Shown here piece by piece: positions 8,566 through 17,786 of a stretch of DNA of 46,937 nucleotides; within the stretch, counting starts at the first letter, position 1; each line of letters opens with the position of its first letter. This DNA is from an uncultured Sutterella sp. (GTDB taxonomy: Bacteria > Pseudomonadota > Gammaproteobacteria > Burkholderiales > Burkholderiaceae_F). Under the pieces are notes generated by a model. That model saw only the letters and a program-made list of their open reading frames with translations. It was not told where the DNA came from and did not search any database. Both the position numbers and the translations under genes were made by a program. The stretch lies in assembly GCA_900543805.1 (NCBI GenBank), contig UQTE01000019.1:1-46937 (forward strand). Reading direction: 5' to 3'.

Positions 8566-9987
8566 ATGACTGACAGTGATTTTTTTGGACGAACCGGCGA
8601 ACTGGAAACGCTGCAAGACGCGTACGAGAGCACGACGGCCGAAATGGCAATCATTTATGGCCGCCGACGCGTCGGGAAGACGGCGTTGATTCGGAAATTC
8701 TGTGAAGGCAAACCCCTGTTTTTCTACACGGCAAAAGCCTGGAAGGATGATTTTCAGCTGGAAGCGTTTTCTCAGGCCGTAGGAGCCGTCCGTCGCAATC
8801 CCCAACAACGTTTCCTCGACTGGCCCGCGGCGTTGCGGGCGCTGACCGATCAACCTTGCGATGCCCGCAGGGTCATTGTCATCGACGAATTTCAACACAT
8901 TGCGAAAGAGCGTCCGAGCATTCTTTCTGAACTGCAGGTACTCTGGGATGAGGAACTCTCGCGCAAAAACATCTTCCTCATCCTTTGCGGCAGTGCGGTC
9001 TCCTTTATCGCCAAAGAAGTGTTGGGAGAGAAGAATCCCTTGTACGGACGAGCCCGAACCATCATGAAGGTGCGCCCGCTCCCTTTCCATGTAACGGCTC
9101 AATTCGTTCCCGACTGCACCGCCGACGAGGTCTTCCGCGGTTACGCCGTTCTGGGTGGGATCCCGTATTTTTGGCAAGGATTGAGTCCCAAGCGTTCCAT
9201 GACCGAAAACCTTGCGACCAATCTCTTGCGGGAAAACGGTTTTCTGAACGATGAGGCGCAATCCGTTCTCAGGCAGGAATTTCGAGATCCCTCGACCTAC
9301 AACGCCATCCTTCAGGCCATTGCCTTTGGCGCCACGACCCGACACGAAATCGCTCAAAAGAGTCTGGCGGACTCCCGTAACCTTACGAAGTACCTCACGG
9401 TTCTCGAAGACATGGGATTCATCGAGAGGGAATTTTCAGTCTTTGCAGGCGCCGGAGAGCTGAGCAACGCCTCAAGGGGGCTCTATCGCATTGCCGATCA
9501 CTATCTGAAGTTCTGGTTTCGCTTTCTTGCGACGAATCCCGTGCCCATCATGACTCGGGACGAAGCCTTGTCGGAATGGCGCTCATCGGTTGAGCCTTTC
9601 TTTTCCGAGTTTGCTTCCGAAGCGTTCGAGGAAGTTTGCCGGGAATACCTGGTGGGCCTCCGACGTGCCGGGCAACTTTCGTTCCGACCGACCGTGCTGG
9701 GGCGTTGGTGGGAAAAGAATGCCGAGATCGACATCGTGGCCGCCGATCATGATCGCCGTCACTGTCAGGTCGGGGAATGCAAGTATCGGAATGAGAAAGT
9801 GGGTTTGAAGGTCTACCGTTCGCTCTTGGCAAAATGTGCTCGTCTGCCCGTGCGCGACGATGCTGTTTTCCACTATTGGCTCTTCTCCCGAAGCGGGTTC
9901 GAGGATTCCGTCTTAGAACTCGCCGAGCGCGACCCCTATCTGCATCTGGTGGAAATGGATGAGTTGCTCGGCGGGAAAGCAAAGTAG
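8566..9987 (+). CDS. AAA-family ATPase with C-terminal DUF234 (nuclease-fold) domain
   Basis: The product has 473 residues. The P-loop is GRRRVGKT (32-39), Walker B is VIVIDEF (103-109), and a sensor-like ILCGSAVSF follows. A winged-helix segment (TTRHEIAQKSL...NLTKYLTVLEDMGFIERE) comes next. The C-terminal region carries EIDIVA (D389) and GECK (E404, K406), the D...ExK arrangement of PD-(D/E)XK nuclease-fold domains, to which DUF234 is usually assigned. Its cellular role is unknown; such ATPases are typically sporadic accessory genes. Base composition is visibly more AT-rich than in neighbours, which suggests transfer. No strong SD precedes the ATG. It sits between an arginase remnant and an intact arginase-family gene. 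Confidence 0.85.
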   Translation: MTDSDFFGRTGELETLQDAYESTTAEMAIIYGRRRVGKTALIRKFCEGKPLFFYTAKAWKDDFQLEAFSQAVGAVRRNPQQRFLDWPAALRALTDQPCDARRVIVIDEFQHIAKERPSILSELQVLWDEELSRKNIFLILCGSAVSFIAKEVLGEKNPLYGRARTIMKVRPLPFHVTAQFVPDCTADEVFRGYAVLGGIPYFWQGLSPKRSMTENLATNLLRENGFLNDEAQSVLRQEFRDPSTYNAILQAIAFGATTRHEIAQKSLADSRNLTKYLTVLEDMGFIEREFSVFAGAGELSNASRGLYRIADHYLKFWFRFLATNPVPIMTRDEALSEWRSSVEPFFSEFASEAFEEVCREYLVGLRRAGQLSFRPTVLGRWWEKNAEIDIVAADHDRRHCQVGECKYRNEKVGLKVYRSLLAKCARLPVRDDAVFHYWLFSRSGFEDSVLELAERDPYLHLVEMDELLGGKAK

Positions 9988-10038
9988 ACTGGGAGATCTC
10001 GTGCCGTAAGCGCCTTTGCGGTAGGTTCGGCCGCGCCC

Positions 10039-10064
10039 GAGGCTCCTTCCAAAGAAGGAGCCTC
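10039..10064. terminator. Hairpin between convergent genes
   Basis: A 10-bp perfect stem GAGGCTCCTT/AAGGAGCCTC has a 6-base loop. It lies between the stop of the ATPase (plus strand) and the stop of the arginase-family gene (minus strand). No U-tract is present on either side, so it may be a weak bidirectional terminator. Confidence 0.5.
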
Positions 10065-10076
10065 GGACGGTGATGC

Positions 10077-10940
10077 TCAGTCGTTTGAGCCTTCGGTGAA
10101 AAGCGGAAGGGCCTCGAACATTTTCGCGAGTCGTTCCGCTTCAAAAGGCAGGTACTCCGCGATCGTGAAGGCGGGCGTATCGCTCTTTTCCGCGACAAGA
10201 CGCAGAATCCGACCGAGCTCCTCGATCGTCATGCGTCCGCCGCCGGAGCCGTCGCCCACGAGCGCGGGATTCGCGAAGTAGGTGTCGTGGAAAAACGCCG
10301 GATCGAGCACGTCGATGTCGAGGTGCACGAAGACCCGCGGATGACGGCTGAGGAAGTCGAGGATGACCTCGTCCGACACGAAGGCTTCGGTCTGCACCGA
10401 ATAGTCGACGCCCGCGTCGTCCAAGAATTTTTGCTGGTAGTCGTGCAGGCCCTGAAGTCCGACGTAGAGAAGGTCCTTCGCGCCGAAGGCGGGGTTCTTC
10501 ATTTCCCGCGCAAGCGAGGGGGCGCCGCGCCCGAGGAGCGTTCCCAAGACCATCGCGTGGGCGTTGGGGTAGCCGTTTTCCGGCAACGACACGTCGGGAT
10601 GCGCGTCGATCCAGAGGATCCCCGCGTCCGGATAGAGAGCGTGGAGATGGTCGAAGGACGCAAGCGACACGATGCAGTTGCCGCCCACCGTGATGACGCG
10701 ATCGGGAGCTTCCCTTTCAAGCGCCGCGCGGGCCTTGCGGATGCTGTCGAGCACGGCGGCTTCGGAGGCGATGCCGTTCGTGACCGCGGGATCGACGTCG
10801 CCCAAGGCCGGGACGTCGATCTTGACGAGCGGTTGCGCGTCGTTTTCAGGGAGAAGCGCCGCCATGAGTCGGGCGCCGAGGCGGTAGGTGGTGAGCCCGC
10901 CGCTCACGCTCTCGGGATAGAGAAGTCGAATCGTCTTCAC
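10077..10940 (-). CDS. Arginase/agmatinase-family metallohydrolase
   Basis: The 287-residue product has the ureohydrolase metal-binding framework: GGNC (86-89, where GGDH is common), WIDAHPD (110-116), NAHAM with H128, and HLDIDVLDP (D208, D210). Several family subgroups carry Cys in the GGDC/GGNC position, so it need not be inactive. The substrate cannot be decided between arginine, agmatine, formiminoglutamate or another guanidino/ureido compound. The start is GTG at 10940 with AAAGGA 8 bases upstream. No arginine-metabolism genes lie nearby. A diverged 3' fragment of a second copy lies at 8336-8398. Confidence 0.85.
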   Translation of the reverse strand: MKTIRLLYPESVSGGLTTYRLGARLMAALLPENDAQPLVKIDVPALGDVDPAVTNGIASEAAVLDSIRKARAALEREAPDRVITVGGNCIVSLASFDHLHALYPDAGILWIDAHPDVSLPENGYPNAHAMVLGTLLGRGAPSLAREMKNPAFGAKDLLYVGLQGLHDYQQKFLDDAGVDYSVQTEAFVSDEVILDFLSRHPRVFVHLDIDVLDPAFFHDTYFANPALVGDGSGGGRMTIEELGRILRLVAEKSDTPAFTIAEYLPFEAERLAKMFEALPLFTEGSND

Positions 10941-11029
10941 GATATGTTCCTTTCGGTCTTCGTTTGGGTGAGAAGCATTATGGCAGAGGCGGGGTTCGTC
11001 TCGCCGAAACAGAATGTTTGGGAGGATTC

Positions 11030-11836
11030 GTGCAGTATTTAACTCTCAACAACGGTCTCTCGATGCCGATCGTCGGTTTCGGCACCTGGTCCCTTCGGGG
11101 CGGGGCCTGCGTGCGCGCCGTACGAACGGCCTTCGATTGCGGCATCGGTCTCGTCGATACGGCGTCTTTCTACGAAAACGAGCGGGAGGTCGGACGGGCG
11201 GTGCGCGAAGCCGTACGCTCCGGCATCCCCCGCGAATCGATTTTCGTCGAGACGAAGCTCTATCCCACGCAGTACGTCGATCCGGAAGGGGCGCTCAAGG
11301 AATCGATCGAGAAACTGGGGCTCGAATATGTCGACATGATGGTTCTCCATCATCCGGGCTCAGGAGACGTCGCGGTCTACCGCACGCTCGAACGAGCGGT
11401 GGAGCGGGGGCTCGTGCGCTCGATTGGGCTTTCAAACTGGTACGTGAAGGAACTCACGGCCTTTCTTCCCCGCGTGAAAACGCCGCCCGCTCTCGTGCAA
11501 AATGAAATCCATCCCTTCTATCAGGAACAGGACGTCGTTCCCTTCATTCAGAAGAAGGGGATCGCCGTGCAGAGCTGGTATCCGCTCGGCGGCCGGGGAT
11601 GGACGAAAGCGATCCTCACCCATCCGACGATCACGGGAATTGCCGAGCGCCTCGGCAAGACGCCCGCGCAGGTGGCGCTTCGTTGGCACCTCGAGCGGGG
11701 CGTCGCCGTGATTCCGGGCTCGAGCGACCCCGCGCACATCCGCGAGAACGCCGAACTCTTCGACTTCTCGCTCACCAACGACGACATGCGCGCGATCGCA
11801 GCTTTGGACCGCGGCGAAAAGCACGACTGGTATTGA
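11030..11836 (+). CDS. Aldo/keto reductase
   Basis: This is an NADPH-dependent oxidoreductase with a (beta/alpha)8 barrel. From the GTG at 11030 (GGAGG four bases upstream) the product has 268 residues. The catalytic tetrad is visible: D43 and Y48 in LVDTASFYENE, K76 in VETKL, H107 in VLHHP. The cofactor-binding motif IPGSS lies near the C-terminus. It resembles the 2,5-diketo-D-gluconate reductase/DkgA-like branch, but the physiological substrate is unknown. A longer in-frame start at 10964 would overlap the promoter region of the divergent arginase-family gene and lacks a ribosome site. Confidence 0.9.
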   Translation: MQYLTLNNGLSMPIVGFGTWSLRGGACVRAVRTAFDCGIGLVDTASFYENEREVGRAVREAVRSGIPRESIFVETKLYPTQYVDPEGALKESIEKLGLEYVDMMVLHHPGSGDVAVYRTLERAVERGLVRSIGLSNWYVKELTAFLPRVKTPPALVQNEIHPFYQEQDVVPFIQKKGIAVQSWYPLGGRGWTKAILTHPTITGIAERLGKTPAQVALRWHLERGVAVIPGSSDPAHIRENAELFDFSLTNDDMRAIAALDRGEKHDWY

Positions 11837-11905
11837 GCGCGAAAGGGCGTAGGCCGGGCGGCGTGCTAGTATTTCGAGCACTTGTTTTTGCAAAAGGAAT
11901 GCTTC

Positions 11906-14900
11906 ATGGCGCCTCGCACGAAATTCGGTGAAACCTGGTGGGGTAACGAATGGCTCAAGAGCCTCGCCAAGATCGACCGCGCCAACCGCCTGCCGCGCGG
12001 ACGCACGTACTTCAACACGGGGCACGTCGAGTCGCTCGAGTGGCACGCAGAAGACCACGAGATCTACGCGACCGTGTCGGGCTCGGCCTATTTTCCCTAC
12101 GAGATCACGATCGGCATTCCGCCCGCCAAGGAGGCGAACGTCGAAAAGCTCGTCGAAGCGACGGCCGAGCGGCCCGACCTCTGCGCGGAACTCCTCGCGG
12201 GGCGCCTACCCGCGGAATTGAACGATCTGGCGCTTGCGGCCGGGGTGGAACTCTTTCCCACGTCCTGGCGATCCTTTCGCATGCGCTGCTCCTGCCCCGA
12301 CTCGGCCGTCCCCTGTAAACACCTCGCCGCGGTGATCTACGCGGTCTCGAAGCACATCGACGAAGACCCCTTCTGGGTCTTTACCTTCCGCGGGATCAAT
12401 CTTGTCGAGCGGCTCAAGGCCTACGGCGTGCGGCTTGACGAAACCTCGAGCGTCTCGATCCCGAAGTGGGAGGACTACGCCGCGCGCGTGCGCGCCGAGA
12501 AACCCGAAGCCGTCCCCGAGGAAGAAGAGGCGCTCGCACTTTTGCAAAACCTGCCCTTTGCGGCACTCCCCAAGATGGGAGAGCTCCTCTCGTCACTCTT
12601 GGGCGACGCGCAGCCCTATTTCCTTCCGAAGACCTTCCGGGCGGACCTCGCGAAACTTCGCAAGACGCTTCGCAAGACCGCGTCCGATCGTCTCGCCGCC
12701 CTCACGGCGACGGACGACGACATTCGCATTCCGGAAGCGGCCCCCGCGAAGCTGCGCTTGGGCGGTCGTCGGCGCTTCGAGTGGACGAAGGAGGCCTCGG
12801 CCGATTGGGAGACGATCTATGGGCTCCCCTTCGCCTCGGTTCGCCGCGCGCCCGCTCCCGTTGCGGCCTGGCATGCCGCGCATGTCGCGATGCTGCAGTT
12901 GGTTGCGCACGACGCCTACGCGCCCGTTCTCTTTGCGGGCGGGATGATGGAGGACGAGGGGCGTTCCGCCGAAGTCTTCTTCGTGCCCGCCGTGGGGAGT
13001 CCCGCCGTTCGCACGCTCCTTGAAACCCTGGGACGGGGCCTCTCGCCTTTCCTGCCCGCGATGCTCGCGGGAAAAGGGCGCGCCAAGTGCCGCGTGACGG
13101 ATCCCTCCGAGGCGGCGCTCTCGATCGTGACGAAGCTTCTCGCCGACTTTCTCACGGTCCCCGCGCTCAAGCTTTTTCAGACGCCCGAATCGGCCTTCTT
13201 TGCAGGCCTCAACGCGAACGAACTCCCGAGGGCGCCTTTCTACGACGACGCCGAACCCTTCGTCGTGCAGGTGGCCGACTGGCTCTCCCCCTATTTCCTC
13301 GCGAGCCGCGCGTGGACGCCGGTTCTCACGGTCCGAAGCGGGAAGGAAGGGGACGTGACGCTCAACTTCGGCGTCCTCGAAGAAGAAAAGAAGGACAATG
13401 CCAAGGCGCTTCCCGTCCTCCTTCGCACGATCCTGAAAGAAGAACGTTGGGAGAAGGAGCGCTACGGCGTACTCCAAACCCTCTCCGCCGCCTCGCGGGC
13501 GGTCCCCGTCTTCGCCGAAATCGGCGCGAGCCGCGGCAAGCCCGCGCATCTGGAAAAGGAGGGGCTTCGCGACTTTCTCTTTACGACCGTGCCGCTCCTG
13601 GAATTCCTCGGCGTGCGCGTCATGCTCCCGAAGAGCCTCCAAAAGCTCCTCACCCCGCGCCTCGCGGCGGTGTCGTCGTCGGGAGGAACGGTCAAGAAAG
13701 AAAGCGCCGTGTCGCTTGCGAGCCTTGCCGACTACGACCTCGTCGTCGAAGTGGGTGGGCGGCGCCTCACGAAGGAAGAGTTCGAGGCGCTCGCGAAGGA
13801 CGCAGGCAAGGTCGTGCCTTTCGACGACGGCTTCGTCTATCTCGATCCGGCGGCGCTCGATGTCATTCGCCGTCGTTTTGAAGAGAAGACTTCCCGCATG
13901 GCGAAGATCCGCATGCTCCTCTCGGAAGAGTCCGAGGGCGTGAAGATCGACGTTCCCGAAGATTTCCGGGCCCGTCTGGCGGCGCTTTGCGCCGTCGACG
14001 AAGAAACGCTTCCCGCGACGCTCACGGCGACGCTTCGTCCCTATCAGGAGCGAGGCTACTCGTGGCTCATGAAGAACTACCGCCTGGGGCTCGGGTCCCT
14101 CATCGCCGACGACATGGGGCTCGGCAAAACGCTTCAGGTGATCGCCGCCCTCACGCGCATGAAGGAAGAGGGGGAATTCGCGAAAAAGCGCGCCTTGGCC
14201 GTCGTGCCGACGTCGCTTCTCACGAACTGGCAACGCGAAATCGCGAAGTTCTCGCCGAATCTCACGGTCGGGGTCTATCACGGCGCCTCTAGAGCGCTCC
14301 CCGAAGACCGTCCCGACGTGCTTCTCACCACCTACGGGACGGCGCGCCGCGACGCCGAGATTCTTTCGAAGGAGCGCTGGCGCGTCCTCGTGCTCGACGA
14401 AGCGCAGGCCCTCAAAAACGAGTCGACCCAGCAGACGCGGGCCCTTCGCACGATCAAGGCCGACCGCGTGATCGCGATGAGCGGCACGCCCGTCGAAAAT
14501 TCGCTCCTTGACTTCCGCTCGATTCTCTCGACCGTGGAGCCGGGCGTTCTCGGAAGCCTCAAGGACTTCACGGAACAGTTCCTGATCCCCGTCGAAGTGA
14601 ACCACGACCTGCGCGCGGCCGAAGCGCTCAAGCGCCTCACGGCGCCCTTCCTTTTGCGGCGCCTCAAGTCCGACCCGAAGATCGCGGCGGATTTGCCGGA
14701 AAAGATCGAAAACGACTTCTTCGTTTCGATGACGCCCGAACAGGGGGCGCTCTATGCGAAGGTGGTGGGAGACGCGCTCGAGCGCGTCAAGAAGACGGAA
14801 AAGCCCGAAGAGCGCCGAAGCCTCGTGCTGCAGCTCGTGATGCGTCTCAAGCAGATCTGCAATTCGCCCTCGCAGTACGAAAAACGCACGTCCGTCGAAC

Positions 14901-15433
14901 CCGACAGCGCGAAGGCGCAGGCGCTTCTCGATCTCCTTGCGCGCTCGCGCGCCGCGGGACGCAAGGTCCTCGTCTTCACGCAGTTCCGGGAGACGGGCGA
15001 GCGTCTGCAGGACTGGATCGAACGCGCCTCGGGGCGTCGTCCCGAGTTTCTCCACGGGAGCGTCTCGATCGCCACGCGAACGAAGATGGTCGACGCCTTC
15101 CAGAACGACCGAAGCGTCGAGGTGCTCCTCATCAGTCTCAAGGCGGGCGGCACGGGTTTGAACCTCACGGCGGCGTCCACCGTCGTGCACTACGACCTCT
15201 GGTGGAATCCGGCGGTCGAGGCGCAGGCCACCGACCGCGCCTACCGCATCGGGCAAAAGCGCGACGTGCTCGTCTATCGCCTCATTACGGAAGGGACCTT
15301 TGAGGAGAAGATCAACCGCATGCTCGCACAAAAGCGCGAACTTGCCGACCTCACCGTCGCGACGGGCGAAACCTGGATCGGGGACCTCACGAACGACGAG
15401 CTCGCCGACCTCTTCGGTGCGGGCGCCGCATAA
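11906..15433 (+). CDS. SNF2-family DEAD/DEAH-box helicase with SWIM zinc finger
   Basis: This is a large (1175-residue) putative nucleic-acid-dependent ATPase. A SWIM zinc finger lies near the N-terminus (CSCPDSAVPCKH, ligands C128, C130, C137, H139). A long middle region without recognised motifs follows, then the SNF2 helicase core: DDMGLGKT (P-loop, 738-742), LVLDEAQALKN (D831-Q834), MSGTPVEN, and helicase_C with FTQFRETGERL, SLKAGGTGLNLT and AYRIGQ. The ATG at 11906 has AAGGA seven bases upstream. Bacterial proteins of this layout (RapA/HepA-like but with SWIM) are poorly characterised; remodelling of transcription or DNA-protein complexes is inference. Confidence 0.93.
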   Translation: MAPRTKFGETWWGNEWLKSLAKIDRANRLPRGRTYFNTGHVESLEWHAEDHEIYATVSGSAYFPYEITIGIPPAKEANVEKLVEATAERPDLCAELLAGRLPAELNDLALAAGVELFPTSWRSFRMRCSCPDSAVPCKHLAAVIYAVSKHIDEDPFWVFTFRGINLVERLKAYGVRLDETSSVSIPKWEDYAARVRAEKPEAVPEEEEALALLQNLPFAALPKMGELLSSLLGDAQPYFLPKTFRADLAKLRKTLRKTASDRLAALTATDDDIRIPEAAPAKLRLGGRRRFEWTKEASADWETIYGLPFASVRRAPAPVAAWHAAHVAMLQLVAHDAYAPVLFAGGMMEDEGRSAEVFFVPAVGSPAVRTLLETLGRGLSPFLPAMLAGKGRAKCRVTDPSEAALSIVTKLLADFLTVPALKLFQTPESAFFAGLNANELPRAPFYDDAEPFVVQVADWLSPYFLASRAWTPVLTVRSGKEGDVTLNFGVLEEEKKDNAKALPVLLRTILKEERWEKERYGVLQTLSAASRAVPVFAEIGASRGKPAHLEKEGLRDFLFTTVPLLEFLGVRVMLPKSLQKLLTPRLAAVSSSGGTVKKESAVSLASLADYDLVVEVGGRRLTKEEFEALAKDAGKVVPFDDGFVYLDPAALDVIRRRFEEKTSRMAKIRMLLSEESEGVKIDVPEDFRARLAALCAVDEETLPATLTATLRPYQERGYSWLMKNYRLGLGSLIADDMGLGKTLQVIAALTRMKEEGEFAKKRALAVVPTSLLTNWQREIAKFSPNLTVGVYHGASRALPEDRPDVLLTTYGTARRDAEILSKERWRVLVLDEAQALKNESTQQTRALRTIKADRVIAMSGTPVENSLLDFRSILSTVEPGVLGSLKDFTEQFLIPVEVNHDLRAAEALKRLTAPFLLRRLKSDPKIAADLPEKIENDFFVSMTPEQGALYAKVVGDALERVKKTEKPEERRSLVLQLVMRLKQICNSPSQYEKRTSVEPDSAKAQALLDLLARSRAAGRKVLVFTQFRETGERLQDWIERASGRRPEFLHGSVSIATRTKMVDAFQNDRSVEVLLISLKAGGTGLNLTAASTVVHYDLWWNPAVEAQATDRAYRIGQKRDVLVYRLITEGTFEEKINRMLAQKRELADLTVATGETWIGDLTNDELADLFGAGAA

Positions 15434-15581
15434 GGAAAAAAAGCGTTCGAAGCGGCAAAAATCCTGTGGGTTTTCGCCGCTTTGCGCTACACTAACGGCC
15501 TTTCTTCCGAAGCGATCCTTTCCTCTTGCGGAGCCCCCTGCCGAGCGTCTTCGCGCCGGCCGCGGCTCCCTCCATTCATCC

Positions 15582-16229
15582 ATGAAAAACATCGTCATTC
15601 TGATTTCCGGCCGCGGCAGCAATTTCGAGGCGATTCTCGAGCGCTCCCGCGCGGAACGCTGGGCCGAAACGATCGGCGCCGATATCCGCGCCGTGATTTC
15701 GAACCGTCCCGAAGCCAAGGGCCTCGTCACGGCCCGCAATAACGGCATCGAAGCCGTGGCGCTTGATCACAAGACCTTCGCCTCGCGCGAAGAGTTCGAC
15801 AAGGCCCTGGGCGACCTCGTCGCCTCCTACGAGCCCGACCTCGTGGTGCTCGCGGGCTTCATGCGCGTTCTGACGCCCGTCTTCACGGACCGCTTCGAAG
15901 GGCGCATGCTCAACATTCACCCGGCCCTGCTGCCGCTCTTCCCGGGTCTTCACACCCACGAACGGGCGATCGAAGCGGGCTGCCGCGTGCACGGCTCGAC
16001 CGTGCACTTCGTGAGCTCGGTTCTCGACGGCGGCGCCATCATCGGCCAGGCGGTCGTTCCGGTGCTGCCCACCGACACGCCCGACACGCTCGCCGACCGC
16101 GGACTCGTTCTCGAACACAAGCTCTATCCCGCCGTGGTGAAGGCCTTCCTCGAAGGCCGCGTGCGCCAGGAAAACGGCCGCGCCGTCATGGACGACGCCA
16201 CCGCCCGCGAACTCGCCATTTTTGCCTGA
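15582..16229 (+). CDS. purN: Phosphoribosylglycinamide formyltransferase 1
   Basis: The enzyme transfers a formyl group from 10-formyl-THF to GAR in purine synthesis. The first residues give the typical MKNIVILISGRGSNFEAI. The catalytic triad N111, H113, D149 lies in NIHPALLP and VSSVLDGGAIIG, at E. coli-like spacing. Length (215) is normal. No clear SD precedes the ATG at 15582. A TACACT box at 15488-15493 could be its -10. It runs directly into the rRNA methyltransferase gene six bases later. Confidence 0.96.
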   Translation: MKNIVILISGRGSNFEAILERSRAERWAETIGADIRAVISNRPEAKGLVTARNNGIEAVALDHKTFASREEFDKALGDLVASYEPDLVVLAGFMRVLTPVFTDRFEGRMLNIHPALLPLFPGLHTHERAIEAGCRVHGSTVHFVSSVLDGGAIIGQAVVPVLPTDTPDTLADRGLVLEHKLYPAVVKAFLEGRVRQENGRAVMDDATARELAIFA

Positions 16230-16235
16230 TTTTCT

Positions 16236-17708
16236 ATGACCGAATCCAAATTCCCCAAGCGTCGCGCCTTTGCGATGCAGAAACCTCGCCGCACGGAAAA
16301 GCCCGAAGGCCGCCGCACGGAACGCCAGATCGCGGCCGACAAGCGCCGCCGTCAGGAACGCCACGCCCGCGGCAACGTCCGCATCGAAGGGACGAAGACG
16401 CCTGAAAAGCGCATGGCCCCGCTCGCTCCGGGCCGCGTGCGCATCACGAGCCTCATCGTCGACGAACTGACGCGCGCGCTCTCCGTGATCCTGAAGCTCG
16501 ACGGTCCGGCGGACGTTCTGATGAAGCTCTTTTTCAAGAGCAATCCGAAGCTCGGCATGCGCGACCGCGGCCTCATCGCCGAAGGGATCTACTACGCCCT
16601 TCGCCACTACGCGTCGATTCGCTGGGCGATGCGCCCGGTGCGTCCTGATCGTGCGCCGCGTCTCGCGGCGCTCGTGGCGCTTGCGCGCCAGCACGGGCTC
16701 GACGCTATTGCCGAATCCTCGATCGGTCCCGAAGCGGGCCCCTTGAAGAACGTCCTTGAAGCGGACCTCTCGAAGGCCCCGGCGCACGTGCGCGCCGAAC
16801 TTCCGCAGTGGCTCTACGACCTCGTCGAAGCCCAGTACGACGACACGGACGCGCTCTACCCGGCCATGCTCGAAGGGGCGCCCCTCGACCTTCGCGTGAA
16901 CCTTCTCAAGGCCACGCGCGAAGAAGTGCTCGATGAACTCGCCCGCAACGGCGTCGAAGCCTTTGCCACGCCCTACAGCCCCGAAGGCGTTCGTCTGCCG
17001 ACGAAGCCCGGCCTCACGCAGTGGGCGATCTACAAGGACGGGAAGGTGGACGTTCAGGACGAAGGGAGCCAGCTCATCGCGCGCCTTGTGCAGCCGCGCC
17101 GCCGCGAAATGGTGTGCGACTTCTGCGCGGGCGCGGGCGGCAAGACTCTCGCCATGGGGGCGCTCATGCGCTCGACGGGCCGCCTCTACGCCTTCGACGT
17201 GAATGAAAAGCGCCTCGCCGGCATGGCGCCGCGCATGCGCCGCGCCGGGCTCACGAACGTGCACCCGATCGCGATCCGCAACGAACAGGATCACCGCATC
17301 CGCCGTCTGAACGGGAAGTTCGACCGCGTGCTCATCGACGCCCCCTGCACCGGGACGGGCACCTTCCGCCGCAATCCCGACCTCAAGTGGCGCCTCTCGC
17401 CGGAAGAACTCGACCGCATCAACGCGATTCAGAAGTCGGTTCTCGAACACGCGAGCCGTCTCGTGAAGTCGGGCGGCCGTCTCGTCTACGCGACCTGCTC
17501 GATTCTCAACCGCGAAAATCAGGGCGTGGTCGAAGCCTTCCTCGCGGAACACCCCGAGTGGCACCTCGTTCCGGCGAAGGAAGTCCTCGAGAGCCAAAAG
17601 ATCGTCTTTGACGCGAAGCAGTGGGAGCGCTTCGGCGACTACTTCCAGATGCTGCCCCACGTGAACAACACGGACGGCTTCTTCGCGGCCGTGCTCGAGC
17701 GCGACTGA
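16236..17708 (+). CDS. RsmB/NOP-family 16S rRNA cytosine-C5 methyltransferase
   Basis: This is an SAM-dependent RNA m5C methyltransferase. The SAM motif CDFCAGAGGKTLAMG, motif IV DAPCTGTGTFRRNPD (C371) and motif VI YATCSI (C421, the attacking Cys in this family) are all present. An N-terminal NusB-like helical region precedes the catalytic domain. The first 65 residues are an Arg/Lys-rich extension (KRRAFAMQKPRR, RRRQERHARGNVR) longer than in E. coli RsmB. Either this tail binds RNA or the true start is internal; no good SD marks any candidate ATG. RsmB (C967) is the likely role, but other NOP members cannot be excluded. A strong terminator follows. Confidence 0.88.
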   Translation: MTESKFPKRRAFAMQKPRRTEKPEGRRTERQIAADKRRRQERHARGNVRIEGTKTPEKRMAPLAPGRVRITSLIVDELTRALSVILKLDGPADVLMKLFFKSNPKLGMRDRGLIAEGIYYALRHYASIRWAMRPVRPDRAPRLAALVALARQHGLDAIAESSIGPEAGPLKNVLEADLSKAPAHVRAELPQWLYDLVEAQYDDTDALYPAMLEGAPLDLRVNLLKATREEVLDELARNGVEAFATPYSPEGVRLPTKPGLTQWAIYKDGKVDVQDEGSQLIARLVQPRRREMVCDFCAGAGGKTLAMGALMRSTGRLYAFDVNEKRLAGMAPRMRRAGLTNVHPIAIRNEQDHRIRRLNGKFDRVLIDAPCTGTGTFRRNPDLKWRLSPEELDRINAIQKSVLEHASRLVKSGGRLVYATCSILNRENQGVVEAFLAEHPEWHLVPAKEVLESQKIVFDAKQWERFGDYFQMLPHVNNTDGFFAAVLERD

Positions 17709-17735
17709 TCCCGCAGGAACATTTCCCATGCGGTC

Positions 17736-17773
17736 AGGCCCGGAACGAAACCGATCGTCCCGGGCCTTTTCTT
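17736..17773 (+). terminator. Rho-independent terminator after purN-rRNA methyltransferase operon
   Basis: Stem GGCCCGG-ACGA pairs with TCGT-CCGGGCC (17737-17748 with 17755-17766, one mismatch), loop AACCGA, then TTTTCTT. Confidence 0.85.
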
Positions 17774-17786
17774 CGCCTGCGGCCCG

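Noticed and set aside
12593..15748. Long open frame (about 1050 codons) opposite the SNF2 helicase
   Set aside because: Arg/Glu/His-rich, no domain, and entirely antisense to a gene with full helicase motifs.
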